DNA of 64,000 nt, taken from the NCBI GenBank assembly GCA_026168455.1, contig CM047428.1, positions 87,004,594 to 87,068,593 on the forward strand. Direction: 5' to 3'. This DNA comes from Theocolax elegans (taxonomy: Eukaryota > Arthropoda > Insecta > Hymenoptera > Cerocephalidae). Under the pieces are notes generated by a model. It worked only from the letters and a program-made list of their open reading frames with translations. It ran no database searches and was not told the DNA's origin. The translations under genes were made by a program, and so were the position numbers. Below, piece by piece: positions 13,647-27,470 of the stretch. Each line of letters starts with the position of its first letter. Position 1 is the stretch's first letter.

Positions 13647-16167
13647 ATATATAACCATATAATTTAAGGCAGTATCGTTATTGAAACGGATAGAGAGAAT
13701 GCCTGGAGGGTTGTAGTTATTAAACGCAACTGTACAAAGTGTACGTTCTAACGATAATTAAATACTTTGATTGTCCCTTTGGAAATTACTGTACGTATAT
13801 ACTTGCATATACATATATATGTATATATATATTCAATTTAACCGATATTCGATTCGACTTATCCACACACACCCACACACTCTACCATTTTTTGTATTAT
13901 ACTTTATCAATTTTCCAGTTGTTCGGTAATAGGATTTACCAGGAGTTTTCTTCCCGTAAGCAAGTTTCAAGGAAAAGCGATTCCGAGTTATGCATTTTCT
14001 GTGTGTACCTCGCGTAAACCGCGACTCAAATACCACACAGACACACAAAGAGAGAGAGAGAGAGAAAGAAAAAATTAGTAAACTCGCCGCAAGTATTATA
14101 TAACATGTAAATAACGCTTTCCACTAAAACTTTGTAAATAAATTAACCCGCATAATTTTGTACCGTTGTTCAGATATTTTAAAAATGATTAAACTTCCAA
14201 CTTACATATACATCTATACTGTACACACTTCAAAAAAGTATTTATCTTTTATCTCTTTGTTTTTGCAATTAATATTTTAAAGATAGCGGGGTACGCGATA
14301 ACTGTATTATTTATTTAAAAAATTGTTCCAAAATTTTGCGTTATGAGAGACTGCAAATAGACGTCGGATGTACACATAGAGAGCGAAAATGTTCACATTA
14401 ATCCTACCTCGTTTGAAAAAAAAATGAAGAAAGATATTTTTTCCTTCTCGCGAATACTACTTTTTCAACTGGAATAAGCTGACTCGTCAGTAGGTAATCT
14501 AAAGTCGAGATCTTAAAAATTCTTCCGATGCGGAATGAGTGTTAGAGCTATGAAAAATCATGTAATTTCAACGAAAATGTTAATTGCGGGATTATACACT
14601 TATCTGGTACGTGTATGCATATCGTGTTCCGGTACGTTGAGTATAAATCAGATATTCGCTAAAACAAGTAAGGCGGGGTCCTTTAAGAGATTGGGAAAAA
14701 AAGTGTCTGGTTTATAAAAATCACTCTGGAAATTTATAGATAAATTATACGTTAATTTTGGACTACCTGCCTGAAGATAAAAAAATCCATTTCAGTGAAA
14801 ATACTCTGATGTTAAGACTTTTATGAGATATGTCTTCTATGTCACCGTTTGATTATTACACTATTTTTCTAAGAGATGTTTTTCGAAAGTATATGCTAAA
14901 GTTGAATAATGTTCTTTTTTAGATATTTTCAATATCAGCCTCAGAAATTATATTATTTGAGATATTTTTTTAACAAGTCCTCTATAAAAAGACAGTAAAC
15001 TATATACGTTTGAATGTATTACTTTAAGGAGGTAAACCTCGATTGAAATTTAGAAAAACTATAATTTATTACAAATAAATATTTATGTAATTACCTTTTT
15101 TAAATTGAATTATTTTAACGTAACAACATGTACAGACATAATCATTCAGTACAAAATATATCTTAGAAACCAATTCATATAGAATTATAATAAACCATAA
15201 ATATATAAGTAGAATATATACAAATAAGACAACAAAAAAATTAAAAAATGTAAAATAGAAACATGATTTTGTAAATAAAGATTTTACATATTTTTTGTAT
15301 TCTTGTTGCACTTACTCACGATTTTTTTCTTCGTACGAATTCACAGGGAAATAAACGGAGCCCCAGGGACTGAAAAACCACGATTTTCTTATTTCTACGG
15401 AATCACACGGAAACCGACGAAATGTAAAGATTGACGAGATTTTTTTTCTTACTCTGGACTTGTGAAAAGGGAATGTCAAAATCGACCTTTTGTTTCTTCA
15501 TTATGAACCTCCAGTAACCCCAGCACAGACTGTGAAATTAAAAGATCTTTCGATATTAATAGAATTGCATAAAGATCGCACGGAAATCCATGGAAATATA
15601 CAAAATGTAAAATTGATTATACACGAAATGTTTTCCTTACGGTATCGTGTAAGAACCCATGGATTTTAAAAATTGTGCATTTTCTTTTAAATTTAACTTA
15701 TTTTTTTCGAAACAGAAAATCATTGACACGTAAGACGGTACAGAAAGATAACGTAAAATCGGAAAGAATAATTAGTCAGGTTTTGTAAAGTGATTGCGAG
15801 TCTATTACTCTATTGGTTATAGAGTACACACAATTTACACGATAGAGTGTGCAATAAACACTACCACATATTTTATTGATTGTATAATCTTTGGGAGAAA
15901 TTTCGAAGTATACTTGCAAATTGAAGTATTGCAGGCTTCCATATTTAATATATTTCTAACTAAAAATATGAAATAATGAAAACTAAGAGAATATGGCTTT
16001 TACACGAGTGGTCATCCGTAGTAATTTCTTCCTCTTTTCTATAGACGCAAATCTCTTTGAGATGTGAACTTTTAGACCCGGGATGAACTAAGCTAGATTC
16101 TAGGCTTCGAGAAGAAAGGAGGGCACCGCCACCGCGTTAATGCGGAGAAATATCTCGGAACAGTTGG

Positions 16168-16206
16168 AAGGGAGAGAGAGAGAGAGAGAGAGGAGGGGGG
16201 GGGGGA
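16168..16206. repeat. (GA)n followed by poly-G tract
   Basis: A GA run leads into GGAGG and an 11-G run, a compound simple repeat. Confidence 0.9.
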
Positions 16207-19200
16207 GTATGAGGGGTGTACAGGGATTGATATAGACGAAGTAATTAGCGTGAAACAATGCGCATTCTCTGGTTACAGGGGTGCGTGATTCGTGCTGATT
16301 TCTCGCACAAAGCGTCGATCCTCGCGTACAAAGCGTGAATCGAGGATATATGTACTGTGTATACCTCGATATATACACTACTTGGAAGAAACTCAATCGA
16401 TTCGGTGTTCAATTTCACGTTCGATTTCACTGGTTTAACGCGATCTACTCGACTATTCATCCTGCACACGCATACGCAGGCATCGCACGCGCACACCGAT
16501 ACCTCGACTACACAGGTAGTTAATAAAGATCTTGAAAACTTCCCCTCCCCCCCTCTCTCACTCTCTCTCTCTCTCTCTCTATCTTTATACACATATATAG
16601 ATACGCCGGTTAATTAGTTTATTTTCGGTAATAACCAATTACACGGGTTAATCATCGAGCGGGCATTAAAAGCCCGTACACGAGGTTAAACTGGATATAG
16701 TTGCATTACCTGACCTAATCGGTTCGCAGCCCAGCTAGATTTAATCAACCTGCCCAGCTCTCTTCTGCGTCTCTCTCTCTCAACATATTCATATATACGT
16801 ACATGTATATTTGATATTTTCTTGCCTTCTTTATACATGATGTATACCCCTTCTGGAAATTTAACTGGAAAAACGTGGGTAGCTTTTACATTAGAAATAT
16901 ATGCAATCGTGCACAACACTATATATCGCACGTGAATGATTATTGGGAGAGTCTTAAATTATATGTACCTATATTGTTTCAGTGACAATGATTTACTTTG
17001 TTAACGGGAAAACTGTTTTAATTTAATAAATATATCGTTTATTATGGACAAACCAAAGATATCGGTGTCTCTCATTTAAAACAAGAATATTGATACGCGA
17101 ACTGTGGTACGTATACGTGACTATGCTATGGAATTTGGCTCTTAAATCTAAGACAACAAAATTAACACTCGAATTTCCTTCCAACCTATTTCCTATTCTT
17201 AAACGTATATACTTCTGGATATTAATGTTAGACATTTCAGCTCAATGATAGACAGTATTCAAACGATCGTGGACAGTCCTGCCTTCCTTTTCCATTATTA
17301 TGTATACCACATTCGCGTATTTAGAATAATCTTTTTCAGTTTTTGGCCCTTACCTCCCTTAGTACTTAAACATTTATCCAATTGTTTATACATTTTTTAA
17401 AGTTGGGAATAGTGATTATATGACAAATTTTATAACGAAAAGAATCAAATAATAATTAACAGAATATCAATAATTTAAAAGATTATGTTTATGATAATGA
17501 TAAATGTAATGTGACGGTCATGGTCAACAAATAACAACGAGTAAATTATAATTTGAAACTGGGAGTGACATGGTCCATCGAAACGGCACGATAAAAACAA
17601 AATATATATATTATATTTTTTTTATTTCCACACTTTCATTCACTCATTTTAAACTAAAAATTTTCACTCGTATTTAAACGAAACGCTTTATGGTTCGTTT
17701 GTCGTTTCTCATATTATTTTTTAAAATTAACTGTGCGATCACATATTGGCAATATTAGCCAATAAATCGCTATTAATTTATTATTTAATTAACGAATATA
17801 TAGATCAAACACTCTGGTGGTGAGTAATGGGTTCCACTTGCGTTTGTCAATTTACAAGGTATTTTTGAAATAGGATTGATAATCATGTTTCTAAATTTAA
17901 ATTTTTCTGAAAATAGAAATTCAATAATGAATAATAGTATAATAGTTATTGAAATTAATAACCGAGGTGGACGATCTATATTTGATAGCAAATTTATATA
18001 GGTTGGACCGTCAGAAATATCGGAAAGTTAATTAAAATGACGTATTAATTAAAATATATCGTTATATGGTTATATGTCTATTAAGTGATATATATCACGG
18101 TAAGAAAAATCGTTTCATTAAACCCGTTAACAGGCTATTTTTGATTTTCATGTCCGTTTCCCAGGAAAATAGAGTAATCACTATCAGGGATAACCTATCT
18201 GTAATTAAACATTTGGTCGAAAATGCACAAAATTTGTTTATAAGAAGGAAAGAAAAAGTAAACTTAGCCGGTATTTGTTATTATATGGTATTTGTAATAC
18301 ATACAGTGTTTTCCATAGTCAAGTGAAATATTCATTTATCGGAAATGTATAATAGTTTCTTTGGAGTGTAAGGTTAGGTCGAAGGTTCGCTCCTGCTGCT
18401 CCTAATCGGCGAGAACCACTTTTTCACGCTAGTCGAGCGTTAAGATTCGCAGTTCGATCACGTAAAAAAGAGGGGCAATTAACGGTAAGAAAACGAAAAA
18501 AAAATGGGAAACTCGGAAAAGTGAAGGTTGAACGAGTTGTCGGAAAAGTGCATTGAATTAGGCAATTAAGCGTCGAAAAATCGTGACGATTTTCCCAGGA
18601 GGTTGTGCTGTGCCGTGTATTAATTATTTTGGACTATTGGTTTACGGTATGGTATACCTATATATGAATGTTGGTTTCGCTCGGAGGGATTAATACGCGT
18701 GTAGAGAAAGGCTTTGGAGAACTTTCCGTATATACAAGTATATATAAAGAGGGAAAGAGAGGCGGAGGGAGAGTGAGAGTTTTGGTACGATTGGAAGGAA
18801 CCCGAAGGAACTTGGTTGGCGTATCGTATCAAGTTTCCGAGTGACCGTCCGTAGAGGTAGGGGGGGGGGGGCGAAGATAGGGGGTGTCGGTAAGGTGTAA
18901 AAATTCTGCAGAGTCAGGGAGTTGGCGAGTTGAGCGGTAACTCGGGGAAAACCACCTTGATTCCCGTTAAAACGAGGTAACGATCTTCTATGTATGTATA
19001 CCTATATATATACGCGCGTTTCTCGAAAATTGAATTTCCGTCCGGTATAGGTAGTATAGGTATATATAGGCACTTGTGTGTCGCACACACTCACTGCCGG
19101 GCGAATGTTGAATCGCTTTACCACCAGGTTGATCTTTTCAGGTTATTACAAAGATCAATCGAGTGTCGAAGATATTGAGTTATACTGCGTATATACGTAC

Positions 19201-19231
19201 GGGTGTCTAGAGCTAATATTATTCGACTTAC

Positions 19232-19441
19232 CTATAAGTGATGAAGGCGAAAACGAGAGCGACGAGGGAGAGACTTCCACCCAGGACGACGACGAGGCTT
19301 AACACGCCATTGTGATCGAACGAAGCAGCTAAACCCGTCGAGATTCCTTTTGCAAATCCGTTTGACTCTTGGGGGAAACCGTGAATCGCTCCCGTGTATA
19401 CCGTCTCCATCTTTCACCCCTTTTTCTTCTTTACTTTTTAT
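19232..19441 (-). CDS. First coding exon of an unidentified membrane protein, class B GPCR-like TM1
   Basis: The acceptor is gtaatttcag and the donor is ACTTATAG|gtaagt. After a 31-nt leader with in-frame stops, ATG (19410-19408) sits in a strong context (AAAG ATG G), so translation must start inside this exon. The 59 codons encode METVYTGAIHGFPQESNGFA, a short linker to FDHNG, then a hydrophobic helix at about residues 36-59 (SLVVVLGGSLSLVALVFAF ending ITYR). There is no cleavable signal. The helix fits the G.S.SL..L..A spacing of TM1 in secretin/adhesion-type GPCRs, but a single-pass anchor is equally possible from one exon. The donor leaves a codon split after two bases. I found no following exon between here and base 1, so the next intron is long or runs off the left edge. 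Confidence 0.6.
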   Translation of the reverse strand: MKSKEEKGVKDGDGIHGSDSRFPPRVKRICKRNLDGFSCFVRSQWRVKPRRRPGWKSLPRRSRFRLHHL

Positions 19442-21810
19442 CTGAAATTACCACAAACAACGATATATTCCTCTACTTCACTTCCTTATTTTACCTTATT
19501 TATATTATTCAATATATACAATAACACGAGAATTCGAAATCATTTAAAGATGGTTTTCGACTCGGTTCGTTTCGATCAAAGGCCACCCTTTTCGCGGTTC
19601 GCTAAGTGATTTTTATTAAAAAGTATACATACATACATTTTTAGGCTTAAGATTAAGGTTAACAAAGGAGATTTTGTCCTATACCAAACGTCGTGCGAAT
19701 ATTGTCCGCGATTACTTGGTAAGCCTACACTTGTATCGGGTGTTGCAAAACAAATAACCTTAAAACTGTTCTGTTTTACCGATGTTTTAAAGAAATCGTA
19801 CGTCAATGTTACTATTGGACTAATTAAAAATACAATCATCAAGAGGGACAATTCATTAAACATTTTTAAATTACAAAGCGCATTAAACAGTATAAAAGTA
19901 GCCAACATTGTTATAAGTACATTTTAATTAACAAAAGTTTAATAATATAGCGATATTCGAATATTTTAATCAATTTTTAATTTTAAGATCTTTGATGAGT
20001 TGTCCCCGCTTCATTTTTATATTATTAATTAATCGTCAAAATTTCAGAGGAATCAGTCAAATAAATTCGAGAAAACTTTGAGCTACGATGTTTTTGGTAA
20101 AACAAATCAGTTTCGCGTACTCTCCAAAATAATATTTTTAAGAAAATTGTTACAATTTTTACACTATTACCTACCTTGCCGTGTTTTCTACTTACACCTA
20201 CTTTATTGACAGTTCCATTTTTATTATTTTCATTTCTACTCAGGAATTCCAAATTATCGGATTAAAATTATAGTGCATAAATCAAATTTTACTTTATATG
20301 AAATTTATATTAAATTTATGTTTCTTAGTGTTTTTAACCTCTTTTTCTCCTTGTAAATGTAGAATACATTCGAAGCTATCGAGAATGCGCTATATCGAAT
20401 TACATCGTTAACGTCGTATATATTATATAAGAAAACGATTAACTTTGCGATTCGCGATTATCAAAATTTGTGCTCTCGGAAAGGTTTTATGGTTATACGG
20501 TCATCCCATTAAGTGCTAAGAGAATGATCGAAAAAGCTTTTCATCACCGGGTATTTACTGGAAATTTTTACTACCTATCCTCCGAGATTGAAACTTGTAC
20601 AGCGTGTTAAACTTGTTGGTCAAACTAACAACTAAATACCCAATTTTCTTTTTTATATTTTAAGATAATCAATATGATGTAATGTCTTTATCAGACTATA
20701 TAGGAAACTCGATCGTAGAGAAGAATGAGAATATAACCTATAAGTTTCAAAGTTAAATTAAGGAGGAGCATTATAAAATCTAAATGTTTCTTAGATACAG
20801 CATCGTAAAAGAACAAGAGCGTATTCCAACTAAAGAAGCAATCAGTACTGACATGACCAATCCATTACATTAATTCCACGTAATAGCCTGCATTTTCAGT
20901 TACTGAAGTGCCTATCATTTCTTTTCCAATTTTGTTTAATTTTCCTATCGAGTAACTATACAAATGCAACTTTTAAACGTTTTTATTTCTTCTATCAGGG
21001 TAATTCTAACCCTAGTGGAAATTCCACTACAATTTTAATCAATTAGTATGATAAAAAAAAATTGCTACATTTCGCCAAGTATTGGCTGAAAATGATAAGA
21101 CCTGTATCGAGAGGAAGGTAATTATAGTTCTGTAATTATTTTTTTAACTCGCTACCACGAACATAGTAAATAATAATGCGTACACAGAGAAAAAAAAGTT
21201 GTAGTAGAAATAACAATAATACCGTCTTGTAATGAAATGGCAGGATGTCAAAATTTTAAAAATGACTATACTATTTATAATAATCATTTTTAGTATAATT
21301 ACTATATGCTGCAGAATAGTAATTTATTGCATTTTGACAATCTCTAACTTTGTAAACTTGTTGTAAATGGTGTCAAGTGTCTATTACGCGTCCTTTCCAA
21401 AATTACGAAAATCGATTAAAAACAATTGAAATTTCCACTGTTGACTCCATACTTTTCAAAATCTATACAATATTTTTTGTACATTGTATACATTTATATT
21501 TTGGGCATATGTTATAGAGTATGTAAGGGTTTGGAGTGCACGTTCAAATTTGATCGTTCGAAATATTGCTTTTCAAGCAGTTTAAACTATGCTCATCGAC
21601 GTATATTTAATCCTTTAATCCATATATGGTGGGAATAAGATGCATTAGTATCACGTGTACACACACACCCATGACGTTGTACGGTAATTCAATGTTCAGG
21701 AGAGTCTAATACCAGAAAACACCAGGATCAATCAATCAAGCTCCAACTATATACAACTTGAAGCTTTTCGGACGAGGCTTGTAAACTTTTATCATGATTA
21801 CTTTACACAT

Positions 21811-21857
<47 letters not shown>

Positions 21858-22535
21858 AATTTTTCACTACAACTCAATGTGACATTTTCCGCGTTGTGCT
21901 TATCGGATCGTGTAAACGTATACAAATGACACGTACCTAGATATCTGAACAAAGAAAAAAGGTTATTTGCAAAAGTAATTGAAATTCCTTCTACATTTAT
22001 ACATTTTAATCTCACGAGGCAGTAAAGTAACCAGACTACAAAAAATATATATATATAAAATAAAAAACAAACGTCTGTTTTAATTATTGTATACCATTTT
22101 TATTAATATAAAGGTAGATAACCTCAAGAGAATCGAGGATCTTCAGCGAAACGTCGCCTATAATCAAATTAAGCAAAATTCACGTAACAGTCCTCCTATT
22201 TCAAATACAATTATGTGGACGAAAGAAGAATAATTAAAAATTAGATTTTTATTATTAATTTTGCATGACCTTTCAATTTTCGATCGAACGTTTCACAATC
22301 GTTTGGTTTTTTTTTTTAAGAGTAACAAGTATATGTATACTAATATATACCCTGCACATATATTGACTGCTGATAATAGCTTTCGTTTACATAACACTGC
22401 CTTCTGTTTCTAACTCCAGCATCAGATTTTTCTAATTTTTTTGGAAAATTCAATACAGCTCAAAGTAGTAGAGACAACATTTTTTTATTTTTTGCATATA
22501 ATTTATTATATAATTAATTACATCCAAGCAGGCTT
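19442..22535. other. Noncoding stretch upstream of the 19.2-kb exon
   Basis: AT-rich, with no coding-like frame or recognisable site apart from the (GA)n at 21.8 kb. It is probably the intron between the 36.4-kb leader and the 19.4-kb exon. Confidence 0.5.
21814..21851. repeat. (GA)n microsatellite
   Basis: About 19 AG units without interruption. Confidence 0.9.
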
Positions 22536-22678
22536 GTTATATAGGTTTTCGAGGTCGTAAAATTCAAATCTACAATCAGATTTTCATTTTGTAAAATGTG
22601 AAACGGCTAGTCGTCATTCCAAAAATAAGCAAATCTGATGATGAAATAAAATTTTACGAGCTCAAAAACCTATAAAAC
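22536..22678. mobile_element. Small fold-back element, 143 bp
   Basis: The left arm TTATATAGGTTTTCGAGGTC, gtaaaattcaaat and atcagatttt pair with the right arm gcaaatctgatgatgaaata, aaattttacgagctcaaaaa and cctataaaa. The arms are about 48 nt with a 45-nt loop. Confidence 0.65.
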
Positions 22679-23116
22679 GGAAACTGTAACAAATTTTTCG
22701 GGGAAATGTTGATTTATTATTTTGGAAAAGAAAAAGCCGGCGGTAAATTTTAATTATACTATTTCGAAAAGCTTTTTTAAGATTATTATAATACATTTAA
22801 TTCCCACGATTGTTTTTCATAAAGAAAACATGTTTTTGCAATTTAATCGAATACATTACATTTTGTATATGGAAAAGTGAAAAATTGTTTTTCCGAAATT
22901 ACCCTGATAAATCTAAATTCAGTATATATATATGTACATTCATAAAATTATTTATTTAATTATACATTATATTAAACATATTGCATTCGCCCACACGTGT
23001 TTTATATTTTTTGTCGTCACCTTTTAAAAGATGTAACAACTTCGGCGTAAATAAGTACATATAGAGAAGTGTACAAAACGTATATATATATATATATATA
23101 CTACTGGGTGCCAAAG

Positions 23117-24061
23117 AGATTTTCCGCCTAGGTAAATTTCACAAGGATGTTTACCGATATACCACTGTTCAAATAAATAAAAGACAGAGATAGAAAAAGC
23201 TCGAAACAAATGTTGACATTTTTAAAGAAAAAAAGATAAAATACTGCCCGTTGAAAAAATGTTTCTATAAAACTACTTATTTAAATTTTATTTAAAAAAT
23301 GAGTAGTATTTAACAAGTTTGGTATCACCTTGGTTGACAATTGAATATTATTAATGTTTTGAGGTTATAAATAACTATTTTAAGGTCAATTATTAGCCAC
23401 TTTCTTTTTATTGTTAGAATATAACTTGTTATACTTAAAAATTTTTGTAATTAGATATAACCTATAAAGCAATCCGTTTTTAACCTTAAAACAACGATAA
23501 TTGTTAAACTTCTACCATATATTTTTTCATTATTAAAATAGGACGCGAATTATTTCTTGCGTTTCAAAGCGAATAAATTTGATCTCTATGCAATAAAAAA
23601 ATTTTTTCTAATTAAAAATTTAATGATTAGTTTTTATCATTAAAATTTAATATTAATGCGTTTAGTTTCTCGAGCTATAACAACTTTTACATTAATTTGT
23701 TCCCTTCAACCCACGAAGGTAATTTATCGTTCTCTCTCTCTCTCTCTGAAAAATTGTGTCATTCTGACTCGAAGCAATCAAATATAATTATCGAACCGCT
23801 CAGATGTACGCGATTGAACTAAATTAAAATTCTCGATACACCCTCAAAGTGCCGATTAAAGGAATATTAATAGCCAACCATATTTTTTAAAAAAAACGTA
23901 TTTTTCACCCCGTTACGAACGTTTCTTTTTTTTCTCTTAAAGTAAGGAGGTTATAAATTACGGTCTAAAGTTAAATTAAAAGGTTTTAAAAAATTTTATT
24001 AGTCAAGTAATTGTGTAATGGAATAATAATGGAAATAAAATGTTTAACTCGCGACAGATTT
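23117..24061. repeat. Tandem duplication, copy 1 (945 bp)
   Basis: The unit begins AGATTTTCCGCCTAGGTAAA and ends GCGACAGATTT. It is repeated head-to-tail immediately downstream at an offset of 945 bp. No gene is recognised in the unit; it contains a (TC)n tract near 23735. Confidence 0.95.
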
Positions 24062-25005
24062 AGATTTTCCGCCTAGGTAAATTTCACAAGGATGTTTACC
24101 GATATACCACTGTTCAAATAAATAAAAGACAGAGATAGAAAAAGCTCGAAACAAATGTTGACATTTTTAAAGAAAAAAAGATAAAATACTGCCCGTTGAA
24201 AAAATGTTTCTATAAAACTACTTATTTAAATTTTATTTAAAAAATGAGTAGTATTTAACAAGTTTGGTATCACCTTGGTTGACAATTGAATATTATTAAT
24301 GTTTTGAGGTTATAAATAACTATTTTAAGGTCAATTATTAGCCACTTTCTTTTATTGTTAGAATATAACTTGTTATACTTAAAAATTTTTGTAATTAGAT
24401 ATAACCTATAAAGCAATCCGTTTTTAACCTTAAAACAACGATAATTGTTAAACTTCTACCATATATTTTTTCATTATTAAAATAGGACGCGAATTATTTC
24501 TTGCGTTTCAAAGCGAATAAATTTGATCTCTATGCAATAAAAAAATTTTTTCTAATTAAAAATTTAATGATTAGTTTTTATCATTAAAATTTAATATTAA
24601 TGCGTTTAGTTTCTCGAGCTATAACAACTTTTACATTAATTTGTTCCCTTCAACCCACGAAGTAATTTATCGTTCTCTCTCTCTCTCTCTGAAAAATTGT
24701 GTCATTCTGACTCGAAGCAATCAAATATAATTATCGAACCGCTCAAGATGTACGCGATTGAACTAAATTAAAATTCTCGATACACCCTCAAAGTGCCGAT
24801 TAAAGGAATATTAAATACCAACCATATTTTTTAAAAAAAAAGTATTTTTCACCCCGTTACGAACGTTTCTTTTTTTTCTCTTAAAGTAAGGAGGTTATAA
24901 ATTACGGTCTAAAGTTAAATTAAAAGGTTTTAAAAAATTTTTATTTCAAGTAATTGTGTAATGGAATAATAATGGAAATAAAATGGTTTAACTCGCGACA
25001 GATTT
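24062..25005. repeat. Tandem duplication, copy 2
   Basis: This copy is almost identical to copy 1. The differences seen are mostly one-base indels and short substitutions (for example gaaggtaat versus gaagtaat; aatagccaacc versus aaataccaacc; attagtcaag versus atttcaag). The junction shares the word agatttt. Confidence 0.95.
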
Positions 25006-25398
25006 TTTTTAAAACTTTTAAATTTTGTCGTTAAAATAAAACTCTCGGGTATTATATATATATATACGGTACTACGTTGAACGCGAAGAGCTCGAAGGCA
25101 CTCGCGAGATGTACTTTAAGTCATCTAGCGGTCAAACTTTTGTATCATATTTCAAAGATACTTGGATGGCATTTAAGTCTTGTTTTTCCCGATTTTATTC
25201 CAGATTGCTTTTTAATGGTGTTGCCTGGAACATCGACATTTTCTTCTGACTATCTCCTTTGTATAAGGACTTTTTAAAACTTTTTTCGCTAGATGGCTTT
25301 CTCTGCTCAAATATGGGTACATACCCTAGTAGAATTTTAAATATGAAAAATGGGCTTAAAACTAAGAAATGGCCAGTGAAACTGGTCAGGTTCTATCT

Positions 25399-25796
25399 CA
25401 AAATGAAACGCTTTTTCACACCTATCTTGACCATTTCTTAGATGGACATAACCTTCATCAAATATGAAACAACTTTTCGGGTAATCCTGTAAACAAAACT
25501 TAAAGCGTGTTGTGAAATTTGATCGGTTTTACCAATTGTAATAGATACAGACAATTGTTTACGCTATATAAATAGTACTTTTAAAGATATTTTAATGTTT
25601 ATCATTTTTCTCTCAAATTGAGCCAAATAATTTTTAGGAGCTTGTTCATGGCTATTATACCTAGCTAAAATGGCCAATTTTTCTTAGTCTACTTAAAATT
25701 CCAAAAGCATTTTTGATGGTCAGAAAAGGTTTATAAATTGGAATGAAAACTATGAAATGGGCAGGAAAGGTTCGAAAAAGCGTTTCATTCTTGTAC
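25399..25796. repeat. Diverged inverted repeat pair
   Basis: AAAATGAAACGCTTTTTCAC followed by ttgaccatttctta (25399-25441) is the approximate inverse of tatgaaatgggcaggaaagg ... aaaaagcgtttcattcttg (25753-25796). The two short open frames at 25077-25441 (+) overlap this and are not recognised; it is probably a decayed element. Confidence 0.4.
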
Positions 25797-27470
25797 ACGA
25801 CCTGGCCAAGCATCCTAGTTAGTTTATAGATTGACATGAGAACGCTACTCAGTAAATGGCTACAAAATTTTTGTTGATTCCACCAGGGATACAGTAAAAT
25901 TTATCTAAAATTCACAAAATAGTAAAAATTGCGTAATTATAATGTTCATTATTATACAATTGTTTCTATCTTTATTAAAAATAGATAAATTTCTACGAGA
26001 AAAATTGCCTAGACTAGTTACTGTACTTATAGTTTTTGTCTGAAAAATTTTGCCTAACAATATTTTAATTTTTCGTAACTTGATTTTCTAAAGCAACTCG
26101 TCTAATCTACTGAAATTTCGACAGGATTAATATTTGTTTAATTTTAATTCAACATTACATTAACTTCAAACTAAAAAGAAAATTAACAATTCTTTATTAA
26201 TAACTACAATTATATTATTTTTCTCGTAATATTTTAAATCTTACCGAAGAAAAGTGTTAAAATTTTAGTATATTTAATAAATTGGTGCAACATGCAAAGC
26301 ATTAAAAATATATTTTTTAAAAAATTGAACATCCGCAAATAAGGGCTGAGAATCGATAAATAAAGTTTTCATCCCTTAATCTCGAAATCATACAATAAAC
26401 TTATAAGTACTGCTCTAGCGTACATTTTATGTATAAAAATATATTTTGTATACAATTTTTAGTATAGTAAAGTCATAGGTAAAACGATTAAAAAATAGAG
26501 GTACTTTTTATTTAATTATTTTTCATGAATTCAAATAAATAATACATGATTTATCGTTTAGTTTATTTATTAGTTATATATGTTTTGTTTAAAACGCATT
26601 TTTTTAGATACATTTTTCACATTCTTTTATACTGTGTATATATCACGAACATTGGTATATTCTAAGGAACTGTTACAAATGTAAGAATTTGTTTAAACAA
26701 ATAAAAATGTACTGCGTAAATTCTCTAAAATATATATTATCAAATACACGATACAGAGTAAATCTTCAAAAGTTCAACCCAAGCGCGCTCGCTTAATCTC
26801 GGAAATGAAAGGTTCTTAAATTCGCAGCTTTTCAAAATGTAAAGAGAAAAGAAAATTGTCGATCGACATCTCTCGACTTAAGATTTGGATAATTACGAGA
26901 CAACTCGCCGTGAAGCGAATCCCGATGCAATCGAGCGAAAGGGAAAAAGGGAAAGTTTTTACGTTCGATGAGACGTATGTATATGTATATATTAATATAT
27001 AACTGTATATACCCCGAGCGATTCGCATAATGCGTCGAATAATTTTCCAGTCCCGTGTACATTACCACACTTTGCACTCACTCAGCTTTGCATCGCGCGT
27101 TAAAAGCTTTTCTCTCTCGGCATTGGCCGTCTATATATGTATATACAATCACACACATACTCGAGCTCCCGTCTCACACCCACACACATCAACTTTGTTC
27201 GGTCTTTCGACTCTTTTTTTCCGATCTCGACGAAAAAAAAAAATTGGCTGAATAATTTTGATAAAAAAAATCCGTATATATATAAGACTGCGGAAAAATT
27301 TCCATGTTATATATAGGGGAGACGGGTAGAACGAGGCGTAATAAAATACCCCAAGTATTTCCCTTTTTATCTCTTTGAGTCTCTTTCTTACTATTTTTCC
27401 GTGAGTGAAGGAGCAAATAAGCAGCTAGGTTCCTTAATTAAAGTACGGTGAGTTAATTGTCGTGGCTTAC

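Larger units (their letters stand above)
4364..19231. other. Long region without recognised exons (probable intron)
   Basis: AT-rich DNA with simple repeats only. A GC-rich patch at 5320-5400 (ggcgcgcgcccgcgcgag) and purine/pyrimidine tracts at 11.4-12.2 and 16.1-16.6 kb stand out. None has a convincing reading frame. If the exon at 19232 continues leftward, this is its first intron. Confidence 0.5.

Noticed and set aside
25077..25441. Two overlapping plus frames of 60-66 codons
   Set aside because: No motif or splice support, and partly within a diverged inverted repeat; treated as a decayed element.
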